Assembly (NCBI RefSeq): GCF_002999335.1
Contig: NW_020312095.1
Span: forward strand, 37,334 to 101,333
Length of the DNA stretch: 64,000 nt
Origin: Cyclospora cayetanensis
Lineage: Eukaryota > Apicomplexa > Conoidasida > Eucoccidiorida > Eimeriidae
Direction: 5' to 3'
The notes under the pieces were generated by a model, which searched no databases, was not told where the DNA came from, and was given only the letters and a program-made list of their open reading frames with translations. Positions 1 through 10,379 of the stretch are shown in pieces. The translations under genes and the position numbers were made by a program. Positions within the stretch are counted from its first letter, which is position 1; each line of letters opens with the position of its first letter.

Positions 1-285
1 GCCCGCGGCCCTGACAGTTCCTGACAGAAGGGGAAGGGAGCTGCTAGGGTGCGCGCCGCTGCACTCACTAAAAAACTCCTCAAGCATTCAGCGCTAGCTA
101 GCTGCACGTAGCATCCATCATGCTCACGCAAAAGCATTGCATAGTAGTCAACAGCATTGCGCAACGAATAGGATACTGGAGCATTTGGACTATTCATCAA
201 ACGTCTTCTAACTTTAGCTAGGCATAACTTCTGCAACAATACGTGTCTAATGTGTGACTCAGACTGCTCTGGTCGGGGAGCTTTG

Positions 286-321
<36 letters not shown>

Positions 322-2247
322 ATATGTGTGGTCTGTATGGTGCACATGTATATATATATATGTATATATATGTATATGCGTGACCTGTTATACCGCCTTC
401 TTGGACTGCGCAGCCACGTGCCTCGCCAAGGAATTAGCCATTTAGCAGCGAATAGCCTTAGTGGACGACGTAACATACTCTGCTAAGGAAATGGTGGCAT
501 GCGTTGCTTGCTTGGAGTGTCTGTAGAGCGCGAAAGGAGCTTTTCAGCTGCATATCTGCAGGTCGCTGTAAACGCTTTTGCTGTAGATAGGAGGCAGTGT
601 AACAGTTCGTTTGTCGCCTCGTTCCAGGCCCTCACACCCTTGAAAATCCGCCAATGAGTGTAAGGGGGGCGGGAGGGGTGGCGTGCCAATTTAGTCCAGA
701 GGCTGAGAGGGTACAGTTAGGGGGCCCTTCTGAACAGTTTGGTTGGTCGTATGCATGTGTTTGATGGCGCACAGAGGCGTATGCCATGACTTGCCATACT
801 CGCTGGGCCTGCCTGGAAAAGGGTAGCACTCACAGGGGTCTAAGGCAGAGGTAACAAGATCGCATCTGCCCGCGGCAAGAGCTTGCCATTACAAATGCCG
901 CCTAGATGGGGTCCATGGGAGCACAGGTGCAAACAGCTGCACCGACAGGGAAGTCTGGCTCCTGGGGCGCAGCTAATTAGCTCACAAGCACGAACTGCAT
1001 AGATCCTCCTTGCGGTAATAGCTAGACACACGGCACGCGCTACAGACGACAAGCAAGCCCGAACCAAAGGGGTTACTTTGAGAAGATATAGCGTGCATGC
1101 GCTGTACAAAGTGGTCGCTCCATGAAGGAGGGGACATAGCCCCCTTTGGAGAAGGGGGAAGAGCACCTTCTAGGAAAATATAGCTTTCGGGATTGCTCTC
1201 TGTTCCGAATTTTAAACCCGACATCCCTCGAGGAAATGTACTTTCGGCCACAGATCGCCAATGTTTCTCTTCAGGGGTTCTTCTTCGGGCCTGCCTATCT
1301 ACGGTGCAGCTATGCTTTCTACACCTGAGCAAAAGTATCACCCAGGAGGCAAGGTAGGAAGATGGAATTCATTGATTGCGAAATTGCAAGTGCCTTCTTA
1401 AATAATTTCATGAGCAGCAGCCAGGCTGTAAAAGCTCCCCGCCAAAACACTGCTAACAAGATGCAAAAAGCGGGTCTAAGAGGGAATTAAAAATGAAGCA
1501 AATAGTGCAGTTTGTAGTAAAATAGTAGCTGCTCCTAAGATGATATGCAGCCGACCCCAATCGACAGACGTCACAACAAGAGAAGAGCGCCACCGCATGC
1601 AGTGCAGAATTACACTACAAGATATTCCCCTAATTGGGTGTCTTCCTAACTTTCTTCTCGCCTTCTAAATTCGAACTTGCTGATGACTTGAGCAGCAGAG
1701 CTCCAAAATCTGTGACTCACGCTCATATGTATTTGCCGTGCGACACCCATTCGTCCCTCTCTTGGTACGGACGACCGCCAGATGGCACTCTTTGAAATGA
1801 AAGTTCTGAATGAGCCAGGGCCTTCGAAGCATTGGCATTTGGCGTCATAGCGTGGTCGCTTATACGCCTCGCATGCATACGCACACTCACGCATGCATGC
1901 GTCCACACACACATGGATAGTCACAAACGCATACACACACAGTGTTCTTTATACGGGGCTTATCAGGTGGTGGCCTCGAACGCCGGTGGGTAGGCGCTTT
2001 CTTCGTGTTTTGAAGTGGAATATCGGCCCCTTGCTGGCTAGCCGTAATTACACAGAGACGATGGACGGAAGCCACTAAATGACAGTGGCCGTGAGGGTGC
2101 CTCTCCCTTGGCCAACTGCCCACGCATCAGTTAGTCGTTAAGGGGTCTGCCATAGTAAAGCTCAAAAGAAGCTGATCTTCGGAAGCCATCAAGGGGGCGG
2201 CTTCAGCAAAACATCTGTGCGTACTTCAAGGCAGCAGCAGCAGCAGC
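1..2247. other. Spacer upstream of the carrier gene, with microsatellites
   Basis: No convincing gene is seen. Short open frames on both strands lack recognisable motifs or exon-like splice borders. The stretch holds two (TA)n-type tracts (about 288-317 and 348-378) and CA/TG-rich and GCATGC-type sequence around 1860-1940. A short GCA run (2231-2247) directly precedes the carrier start codon. The promoter and 5' UTR of the carrier gene at 2248 should lie in the right-hand part, but no core promoter element could be identified. Confidence 0.6.
288..317. repeat. (TA)n microsatellite
   Basis: Uninterrupted TA dinucleotide run of about 30 bases. A second, interrupted TATA/TGTA tract follows at about 348-378. 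Both are in non-coding sequence. Confidence 0.95.
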
Positions 2248-4054
2248 ATGTCTCAGCCACAGGGCTCCATTTCGACGAACTTCGTACAGGAATTTCGTTG
2301 CACTCTTGTGACGGGCTTCGTGACGGCGGCTGTTTTTAATCCATGGGACAAAGGTGCTCTTGTTGTGCTGTTGCTCCACCCTTGTCTTTAGTGCAGCATT
2401 TTGTTCCTCTCATACCCTAGCAGTGAGCTCCCCTTTCAGGGTGTGGGGGTGGACTCACTCGGCTGGACCTAACTCTCTTCTGTGCTCTCGTGCGCGTGCA
2501 ATTGCAGCTCTATATCTAAGCGTGAAAGAGGGGAGACCTTTTCTTGCCCCCATCAACTGGCACCTGCCTTTCAGAGGCTTCCTGCGTGCTTTTGTCGCCA
2601 GGACTCTCAGCACGGGGTTGTACTTCCCTCTAGGTAAGTAGCGACTGCAGCCGAGACAAAGAAGCGAACGAGCGTTTTCAATCCTCTGGAATCTGTCTGC
2701 TGGGTAACAGCGAGCGCTGGTGAAGGTCGGGAGGGGGGAGGAGGGCCCCCATGTGGGAGGGCTGTGTTGTGTAGCGGCAAGAGGCCCCTGTAGAGGCTGC
2801 TGGATTTGCTCTGCATGTAGGCTTGCTTGCCTTTGGGGTGTATGCCTGTGTCGCAGAGGCTACGTTCTATTCGCGTCTTCTTCGCAGCAGTGTCTTTGGT
2901 GCAACGTCGAGGCAAGAAGGCCTTCGCGCGCCGCAGAGTCTCACGGAATCGGCTAGTCGGCATGAGGGGGGTTTAGGCGAAGAAACGAGACTGGAAGCAG
3001 AAAACGCAGCAGCGATCGCTTTGGAAAAAGGGATTTCGAGATACCCAGTCCACAGTGTAAGGTCGACGTGGCAAGGGCCCTCGGCCGGCGGCGGGGCCCC
3101 GGGGGGGGGCCCCCCCTGGAGGACCTTCGAAGAAAAGACTTATGAGCGCGTGGCCTTGTTTTGCGCTGGCAACTTGGCGGGGGTTTGCTGCGGCGTGCTG
3201 AGCCACCCTTTGACGGTTTTCAAATACGCCATGTGGAACGATAATTGCCGGGGGATCTGTGAAGTTTTCGCGCAGTTTTACGCACAAGGAGGTAAGTCGG
3301 AAGGCGTCAGGACAGAGACAGTCCGGGAGGGGAGGGCGAGGTTTGGATCAAGCGTTCTCACAGGGAGAGGCGGGAGGCAGATTTGGAGGCGCTTCACGTT
3401 GAGGACGTGTTCTGAATACGCGTTGAGTACGTGTTCTGTATGCGCCTGTGGCGTCTGGTTGCTACCAAACGTTGCCTCGGTGTCTTTTGCGCTAATTGGA
3501 TGGGGCTGTCGATACACCGCATGGGGGGTCTGCACGCGTTTTGTGTCTCTGCAGGCGCAGCGACGCTTTACCGAGGATTCGTGGCGACTGTGGCTCGCGA
3601 TAGTTTGTTTGGGGGCGTGTATGCATGTGCGCGTCACCACCTAATGATGCGACGGCCCGAAGCCGCATCAAGAGCCACAAAATTCGCTTCCTCGGAGGGC
3701 AATCTGCACAGGCGAGAGTGCCGGTTAGGGGGGGGAGAAGAGGGCAGCACCCTTTTTCACCGCCTCATGTTGAACACTGTAGCTGCCTGCGTCGCTGTAG
3801 CGGCCTCGTCTCCCCTCAACTACGTTAAAAACATGCAGCTGGCGGCTTCGCCAGAGTCTCCCCAACCCCGCATGCGCGTGCTGCTGGGGGAGCTGGTCCG
3901 TCAAGTTGCAGCGGCCCCGGGAGCGCAGGCTAGGCTGGCAGTTTTGAGTCGAAGCCTTCTTTTGGGGTGGGGCACGCTCCGCGCTGCCGTGGGCATGGCC
4001 TTTGGGGCTTTCGTATTCGATTTATGCCGAGAGGAAACCACGATACACACTTAA
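2248..4054 (+). CDS. Mitochondrial carrier superfamily protein, 4 exons
   Basis: Proposed exons are 2248-2353, 2508-2633, 2821-3291 and 3555-4054. All borders are GT-AG and phases agree, giving about 400 residues. Exon 1-2 joins into NPWDKALYLSVKEGRPF, a good match to the P-x-[DE]-x-x-[KR] signature that ends the first helix of each mitochondrial carrier repeat. A second signature-like element, SHPLTVFKYAMW, lies in exon 3, and a third, SSPLNYVKNMQLA, in exon 4. Family members exchange metabolites, nucleotides or cofactors across the inner mitochondrial membrane. The substrate cannot be told here. Signatures two and three are degenerate, since the acidic residue is missing. A glycine/proline-rich insert (about 3085-3120) separates the first and second repeats, and an arginine-rich insert lies in the last exon. 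The protein is longer than the usual 300 residues because of these inserts. The ATG at 2248 is chosen because it begins the frame leading into the first carrier helix. The neighbour to the right is convergent. Confidence 0.8.
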
Positions 4055-6095
4055 GGGGGGAGGGACGGGAGACCAACCATCGAAACAGGCGCTGCTTGGG
4101 GGCAGACAGACGTGTTTGCCGAATCGATTTTTAATAGCCACTTGTGCGCCCTTAGTGAGGGCACGCACGCGGCGTGCGTTCTGCGCCGAGGGTGGTCTCC
4201 GTGCGAAAGGGGCTCCTGTACGAAACCGACCGAATGTCGGGAAATGTGCCAATAACAAGTGCGAGAGGGTGCACCTGCGGCAGTAGTCAGTGTGCATGGC
4301 TTCTCCGCCGCATGGTGGGGGAATACACTCGCCCTTAGCATTCATAGAGAGGCAAAAAATGAATACAACAGCCTCTGGCTCTGCAGACGCAGACGTCGAA
4401 AAAAGCTGCTGCAGTGCCGTGCCTGCCGCTTCCCCGCTCCGCGCGAACGCGCTTGGGGCAGTGAGAGGAGGCTGGTCTGCCCTTTGCAGTGTCTTGGCCC
4501 TGCAGGCATGAGGCACGGCAACCCCCTTGCAGCAGCTTCTAGCCGAATGTAGAAAATACAGACAGAAACTTCAGGCTGTACACGCGTCACTGCCACGCTC
4601 TACGCCTGGTGAGGAAGCAGGGGCGTGTACACTCTTTTGAAAACTCGGGGCAGCACGTCTTCTCAAAAGCGTTTCCAGTGTCAGTTTTGCGCGCAGTCTG
4701 GCGGCGAACGGGAGTATAGCTACCCTTCAAAGGGCGAGATGCTTAGGGTCCCCAAGGGCCCCTAAGAAGGGGCTGGAAGCAGTCAGGGAGGGCCCGTCGG
4801 ATGGAAATACAGGATTTCCTAGTATTCCGTGTGCATTCTCCACTCCGTTTCGGCGTAGCAAGCTAGGCGTATAGACTTCTAGCTGGCCCGGGAGCAGCGG
4901 CCATGGCGCTGGTATTGCCTTCTTGCTAAGGGCCTAACAGGGGGGCGTTGTAGCGAACACAGCTACACTCAAACTTTTTCCATTACATTGATAATATATC
5001 CCTAAGAATTGGTAAAGAATGAACTGCATGGCCACAATTGGTCAAGAACTTATACTTGGCTTGCTTGTTTGAATATCCTATTCGTTGCAGGGTACTGTCA
5101 GGTCGATATACAAGAACACGCCGTGTTTTGTACACGTGAGCCAGATAGCGCGTGCAACTGCCTTTAACTGCTCGTGAGTGCTTATAGGGTGCAGCTACGC
5201 ACACCCTCTCGGTCAAAACATCCCCATTTTCTATAAAGGTTCTATTGGGTCTGCAGTAAAGTGCCGTCCTGCACACACAGGCGCTGCCGAAGGTTGCGTC
5301 TTAAGACTGCTGTCGCGAGTCCCTGGAAGAGGAGGCGGGGGTAAGAAAGTCGAATTCCATCACTCTGTGTGCAAGAGCAGTCAAGACACACATACAGGAG
5401 CGAAAAGTGACAAAACTCCCGCATGGGTGTTGTGCTATGCTGTGCGGCTGCATGCGTAGAAAGTTGTGCGCCTCAAGGCGTCATAAGATTTGCCAAAATA
5501 AAAATACCACGCTTGCAGAGGAACAAAAACGGCTGAGAATTATTTTGGAAAGAGGTCCCTCAAACAGCGGCGCTACATACAGAGTCGCACGCATGAACGG
5601 GCGCCGCTTGGGGTGTTCAGACACCTTGGACACAAGGGCCGTCTTCCCTACCGGAAACGCCGTCCACTAGAATCGATGAAGAACGCGCGACCTGCGGAAA
5701 TCGAAATCGAGCAGAGGCTCAAAAGTAGTGGCAAAAACATCACAAACAAACACGAAACCCCGAGCGCCTCCTCGCCGCCTGCGCTTCATAGCTAGCAGTC
5801 GCGAAGCAGCGCACACATGGGAATCACTTGTCGCACCTAGTTCGTCTCGGACTATTGGAGGCTGCAGTCTGTCCGCCTGCCGCGCACGGCTCCTGCGGGC
5901 AGATGCACAGGGAAGCGTGTGGAGGGAGGAAGCCTTGAATATGCGGCTTCGAAGCGGAGAGCTCCCAGCTACACAACACGACTTCCCCCCCACCCCACCC
6001 CGCGGCTGGCCTTTTGAGGAGGGCGGGGCCCCGCCTCCCCCCGTAGAGCGCTGGGGTGTACGTGGGGCCGGGAGGAGGCAACGAAGAGAGGCAAC
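4055..6095. other. Convergent intergenic region
   Basis: About 2 kb lies between the stop of the carrier gene and the stop of the J-domain gene on the opposite strand. It must contain both 3' UTRs and polyadenylation regions. Open frames here are short, overlap on both strands and show no family motif or plausible exon chain. Nothing else can be supported. Confidence 0.5.
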
Positions 6096-7604
6096 TCACA
6101 TGGCCAGCTTATAAAGCACAAAAAAGAGGACCGCAGGCACCACTAGCAGCGGCAGTGCCCGCAAAAACGCAAACGCGGGAGAAAAGTGGTAGGCAGTTTC
6201 ACCTCCAGGGGCCCTCGACCCAGGGCCCCACTTCTCTGAACGCCCTTCGGCCCTCTGGCGCTGCAGCAAATCACACGTCTGCAGCGAGCGCCGAATCGAG
6301 GGCCTCTGGTTAATCTGTGGGGAGAGAGTAACACCTTCGACTCAGATGCATCGCGAAATCCTTACCACCTCCCGCTGCAGCGGCGGGAAGGCAGCCCAGC
6401 AGGGAACCCCCGCTACAGCTGGCTCAAAGTCTCGAAGCACAAGAGACAGTCAGCCCCCCAAAGTGTGCCTCCAGAAACGCAGATCCGCCTCAATCGCATG
6501 CAAAGGCTTGCAAAGCCACACGCTACAGAGCCTTCAGGAATGCCCTAGCGGCTCGTCACGGCCGCATGCAAGGCAAGGCCACGCAGGCGGCCGTGTGAAG
6601 CGCATGCCAACGACACGCATACACGCACATACGCATACATATACGTGTGCGTATGTGCATGCATATCAGAGAAGACATCGACGCACCTTCATGGCCCTCC
6701 ACGCCATTTCCTTCTCTCTGCGGATCTGTTCGACTTGTCGCCAAAACTCTTCGCCTACTTCATCTTGTCCAACGTGCCATGCGTCGGCGGGGGGCCTCTG
6801 AGAGGCATCTCCTCGGCTCTCGGTGTCTTTCGCCGCTTCAGATGGCAGTCGAGCATCGTACTCCTTCTTCTTCAGCGGATCGGACAGCACCTCGTACGCC
6901 TGAGTGACCTCTCTGAAAAGCCTTTCCTTCTGCTGGCGCCTTGGGCAGTGCTGGTTGGCGTCTGGATGCAGCTCCTTGGCCTTGCGCAGGTACGCTGTGC
7001 GAATCGCGCGTGGACTGTCGGCGGGTGACACCCCCAAGAGTCGATAAAAATCCTTCTCATGCCCAGAGACGCCAGTGGCAAACTGCCGCCCACCCCCGTT
7101 CCATCGGTGCAGACCGACGCGGGAAGAGGCTCCCGGAGCTTGCCCTTCAAGTCCAAAGAGACGGACGCTGCTGCCTTTCGTGAGCATCCAAGAGCTCCTA
7201 AAAGCCCCCAGCGCAGTGCCCGTCCATCTACGCGTGCTGCTGCATCGAACGCCAAAGAACGAAATTCCCCTGCAGACTCGCGGGAGGGCTAAGTGGGCAA
7301 GAGCTGCCGTTGCGCGAGAACTTAGATACACAGATGTTCGAATTTTGAATGTCTGGGGCTGCATGCAATTGCAAAGCGCACATGCCCCGGAAGAGGCCAG
7401 GCCACTGCAATGCGCATTCACGCGTGTCGCCGGCGCTGCCAGCCTCATCGCGCACCCACAACGCCCACTTTGCAGCGACAGATCGCTTTGGAGGCAGCTT
7501 CTGCCGAGAGGCTTTGAGCGCCTCCTGAATCTCCCAGCGTCACCACCTCTCCAGGGAGGCGTGCGCGGTGCCTTATGGGGGCTGCAGAGCCTAGCCTGGA
7601 CCAC
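6096..7604 (-). CDS. J-domain (DnaJ/HSP40-type) protein with C-terminal transmembrane anchor
   Basis: Two proposed exons, 7604-6687 and 6314-6096, are joined in phase 0 (donor GTGCGT, acceptor CCCCACAG). The first encodes about 306 residues, the second 72 plus a TGA stop. A J domain lies at about residues 190-255: it starts DFYRLLGVSP, has the HPD tripeptide (KELHPDANQ) between helices II and III, and ends with AYEVLSDPLKKKEYD. HPD is the motif that stimulates HSP70 ATPase activity. The second exon ends in a leucine/valine-rich segment (LPLLVVPAVLFFVLYKLAM) followed at once by the stop, a typical single-pass or tail anchor. The N-terminus is long, basic and poor in acidic residues, which would suit an organelle-targeting presequence. 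This is inference, because the true ATG could be one of several internal ones. There is no Gly/Phe region or zinc finger, so this is a type III J-protein. An intermediate exon inside the 371-bp intron cannot be excluded. Confidence 0.75.
6625..6658. repeat. Inverted repeat in the J-protein intron
   Basis: Perfect 11-base arms, GCACATACGCA at 6625-6635 and its reverse complement at 6648-6658, are separated by a 12-base loop. They lie inside a CA/TG-rich stretch of the predicted intron 6315-6686. Confidence 0.85.
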
Positions 7605-8761
7605 ACGAGGCAGGCGGCTTCATTGGAGCGGCAGACGCTCCATGCGCGTTCCGCCGATTTTGCCAAAGCCACAGTGTGGTGCCTGCCGAGCGACGCTCTG
7701 GCGCGGTGTACATACACCTGGAGCTGAGAGGGCCGCTTCCCTCGGAGTCACGGGCGACTACGTTTTAAGCTACTGGGCTTTCCACGGCTAAAGAAGCGGA
7801 AAAAGTGGCACTGAGGCTTTCAAGACATGCGACAAACCGCAATTACATGGAAGAAAGTGAGGAAGGAAGGAGCCGAGGAGGCGGTGGACGGGAGGAAACC
7901 CCTGCAGGGCGCCCAAGCGGAAATAATCTGCTCTTGCGAAGAAGGCACCGAAAACAGTCCTATGAGAACAAGCAGAAAAAGAAGAGACACATGAGCCCTG
8001 CAAAGCATTCGGCGAATAAGAATGTCATGATCATCCCGATACGATCCGTTGCTCTGCGTCAGTACCGCGTCGTGTGCATGCAGCCGACACTCAAACAAGG
8101 CATTATAGGGGGGTGGCGCTAGCAGAGATGAGAGCCTCCCCTCCCTTGTGGCTGCTCTGAGCAGCACATATCTTTGAGTTATCTATTATACTCATGAGCA
8201 GAACCTAGTTTTCCCTGGTTCACCGGCATATGGGAATTTCTGCACAGATGCCCTGTCCAGGTTACACCCGGCCCCCGCCCTTTAGCACCAGTCTCCCCAG
8301 ATATTTCACCTTCCAGCTCCCTTCCTTTGACTCCTTCCGTGCCAAACTACCGACCCTTTTCGCCGGTCTTACAGGATCTGCGACTTCGGTGGCTTCAAGC
8401 AGTTTCCCGCGTCCGTTGAGCGTCGCTGTTTGCACAGGAAGCCTGTACAGTAGTAGGCTCCTGGGGTGTTGCAGAGTGTTTTAGCCGGCGCAGCCTACGC
8501 CGCCGTTCCCCTGCAGACCACTGCCTAGCACGCAGCCCACACTAGCTCCCTGAGGGCATGTTAAGGCACAACGTGCTCCTGTTGACTGCATGCAACAGCA
8601 CTCCGTAAACACCTGAGACGGATCGGCATGGGAGCAGGGCTGGAGGCGGGGGGACAAGGAACAGAGGCTGCCTCCAGCCTCGTTGGCTCATGGGTGTCGA
8701 AAACAAGCCTACACGGGAGCCCTCGTTCCAAGGGAAGCCTAGACCTGCCTGAGTGTCTTAA
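7605..8761. other. Spacer between divergent genes
   Basis: This is the 5' side of the J-domain gene (minus) and of the uncertain plus-strand frame that follows. A short plus-strand open frame at 8230-8484 (84 codons, with an ATG) could be an early exon of the next gene, but no convincing donor links it. Promoters for both directions would be expected here. None can be pointed to. Confidence 0.4.
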
Positions 8762-10279
8762 AAGTGTCTCTCCACGGGAAAGGCCTTCCAGAGCCTTTTG
8801 TTGATGGCAGGAATTTCTCCGGGAGCAGCAGCTGCTGCAGCTGCAGCAGCTGCATCTGCGCCGCTGTTGGTATCCTGCGACTGCTCCCCAGTGGTGGATT
8901 ATCCTGCGAAGGCATTCGAGGAGCTGCTGCACGGCTTCCCAGATAATCCGGTTGGTGGTTCGGGTGTTTCAGAGACCTGCTACTGCACAGGAAGCGTTTC
9001 GCCATGCTTAGGGCGGCCTGTAGGGTCTGCCGCTGAGCCGCTGCTGCTGTTGCTGCCTCTCTGCGCGGCATGCGCCTCAGCTTCTGCATGCAGCAAGGCG
9101 GAGTGTACAGCCTCGAGTCATGTGAGCGCTGGTTCTGCGTTGCAGCTCTCGAGCAGCGAAGGAAGAAGCGTCGCTACGGCAGGGGCGGAGAAGGGCCCCT
9201 CAGGGGGCAGCCTTCACTGCTCTTGTCAGGCCTGCGCGTCGTCTTTGCTGTTGCTGCTGCTGCTGCGCCTTGGCGTGCGCAGCCTTTGCGCTGCACCGGC
9301 TGCTAACGCAGTTTTGTTCTGTGGAACTTGCGATGAGCCGCATAGGCAGCGCCGCTTTTTTCACAGGCTCCTCTGCGCAGAGAGCGAGTGGCCTTGGTTC
9401 GACATGAGGGGAAGGGAGGAGAGGGAGGCCCTAAGAGGGGGCCCCTGCAAGCGCCCTTCGGGGGCACCCCTACGGCTCGCTTCGAGGAGAGAGGAATATT
9501 CAGCGCTCAGCAGAATCGGCTACAAGCTCCTGCCGCACGAAGGCGACTCTCTGGAGAGGCCTCCGGGAGCTGGGAATGTGAGAAGTCCGCTAGATGCCAG
9601 CGGCCTAGCGGTGCAAATTTCCGACTCGCTTCGCTCCCCGGAAATTTGCACGCAAGCACCGCCTCTGCTGCGCTTTCTGACGGAGCTGCCTGAGGCGCTC
9701 AACACGCCACCAGGCCTTCTGATGCTGTTGCAACCCTCGCGCTGGCTGCGTCCAATAGAGCGCCTGGGGCCCTGCAAACTCTTAGCTCTGCAGCAGCTCA
9801 CGGACAAGAAGCGTTTCGGCCTGTTTCTCTCGCTCGTGGTAAGGGCAGCCGCCGCTGCCGCTCCTCGCAGTACGAGCGCCGCTGCCTCAAGCGAAGGGGG
9901 GGAGGGGCCCTCCAGCAGCAGCAGCGGCAGGGGGCCCCCCCCAGGTGAAGGGCGGAGCCACCGTTCCGTGCCCGGCCGTGCCGTTGTTGCCGAGGCCTTT
10001 CTTTGTTGCAGCCGCTGCTGCTGGCGCTGTGGCGGGCTTCAGCGTGTAACGGCTCGCGGCACTGTAGCGCTGTGCTGCTGCCTGGAGCAGTCTGAGTGGC
10101 TGTCCATGCTTCGCAGCCGGTTTGCATACATCCTCCTGCTTTTCTACGGGGTCTTGGGGCCTTTTGAGGGGCTGGATGGCGACGTGCGAGCCGGCTCTTC
10201 TGCTGACCCCTCCGTTCCCAGCGGCTCTGCTGCGCTTATGGTTGCCGATATATCGCATGCCGGTACGGAGACTGGCTAG
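8762..10279 (+). CDS. Uncertain open frame, low-complexity hypothetical protein
   Basis: A frame open from the TAA at 8759-8761 to the TAG at 10279, with its first ATG at 8804, giving about 490 residues. The product begins with a poly-Ala tract and has Leu-rich (about 9050 and 9245), Ser-rich and Cys-rich stretches. A possible membrane segment lies near the C-terminus (RFAYILLLFYGVLGPF, about 10114-10161). Many of these tracts are one reading of GCA/GCT triplet runs, so length alone is weak evidence. No domain is recognised. A 185-codon frame runs antisense to the 3' third (10444-9887). It is a candidate tail exon of the neighbouring WD40 gene. Either frame, or neither, may be real. The frame contains a 13-bp perfect hairpin at 9611-9651. 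Confidence 0.35.
   Translation, partial: KCLSTGKAFQSLLLMAGISPGAAAAAAAAAASAPLLVSCDCSPVVDYPAKAFEELLHGFPDNPVGGSGVSETCYCTGSVSPCLGRPVGSAAEPLLLLLPLCAACASASACSKAECTASSHVSAGSALQLSSSEGRSVATAGAEKGPSGGSLHCSCQACASSLLLLLLLRLGVRSLCAAPAANAVLFCGTCDEPHRQRRFFHRLLCAESEWPWFDMRGREEREALRGGPCKRPSGAPLRLASRREEYSALSRIGYKLLPHEGDSLERPPGAGNVRSPLDASGLAVQISDSLRSPEICTQAPPLLRFLTELPEALNTPPGLLMLLQPSRWLRPIERLGPCKLLALQQLTDKKRFGLFLSLVVRAAAAAAPRSTSAAASSEGGEGPSSSSSGRGPPPGEGRSHRSVPGRAVVAEAFLCCSRCCWRCGGLQRVTARGTVALCCCLEQSEWLSMLRSRFAYILLLFYGVLGPFEGLDGDVRAGSSADPSVPSGSAALMVADISHAGTETG
9611..9651. repeat. 13-bp perfect inverted repeat (hairpin)
   Basis: Arms GTGCAAATTTCCG (9611-9623) and CGGAAATTTGCAC (9639-9651) are exact reverse complements with a 15-base loop. 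The AT-rich arm cores stand out in GC-rich surroundings. Confidence 0.9.
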
Positions 10280-10379
10280 AGACAGAGACGCGCGAAGAAG
10301 GCTCGTTGCGTCCTCTCTCTTTGCACCCGCCACGCCGTGCGGTACAGCCCAGCGGGGCCTGCTACACTGAATCAGCGCA

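Noticed and set aside
3278..3640. Minus-strand frames opposite the mitochondrial carrier
   Set aside because: They lie over carrier exons and an intron, and no domain or splice chain supports them.
7075..7791. Plus-strand open frame of 238 codons opposite the J-domain gene
   Set aside because: It is the antisense shadow of the J-domain exon and has no motif of its own.
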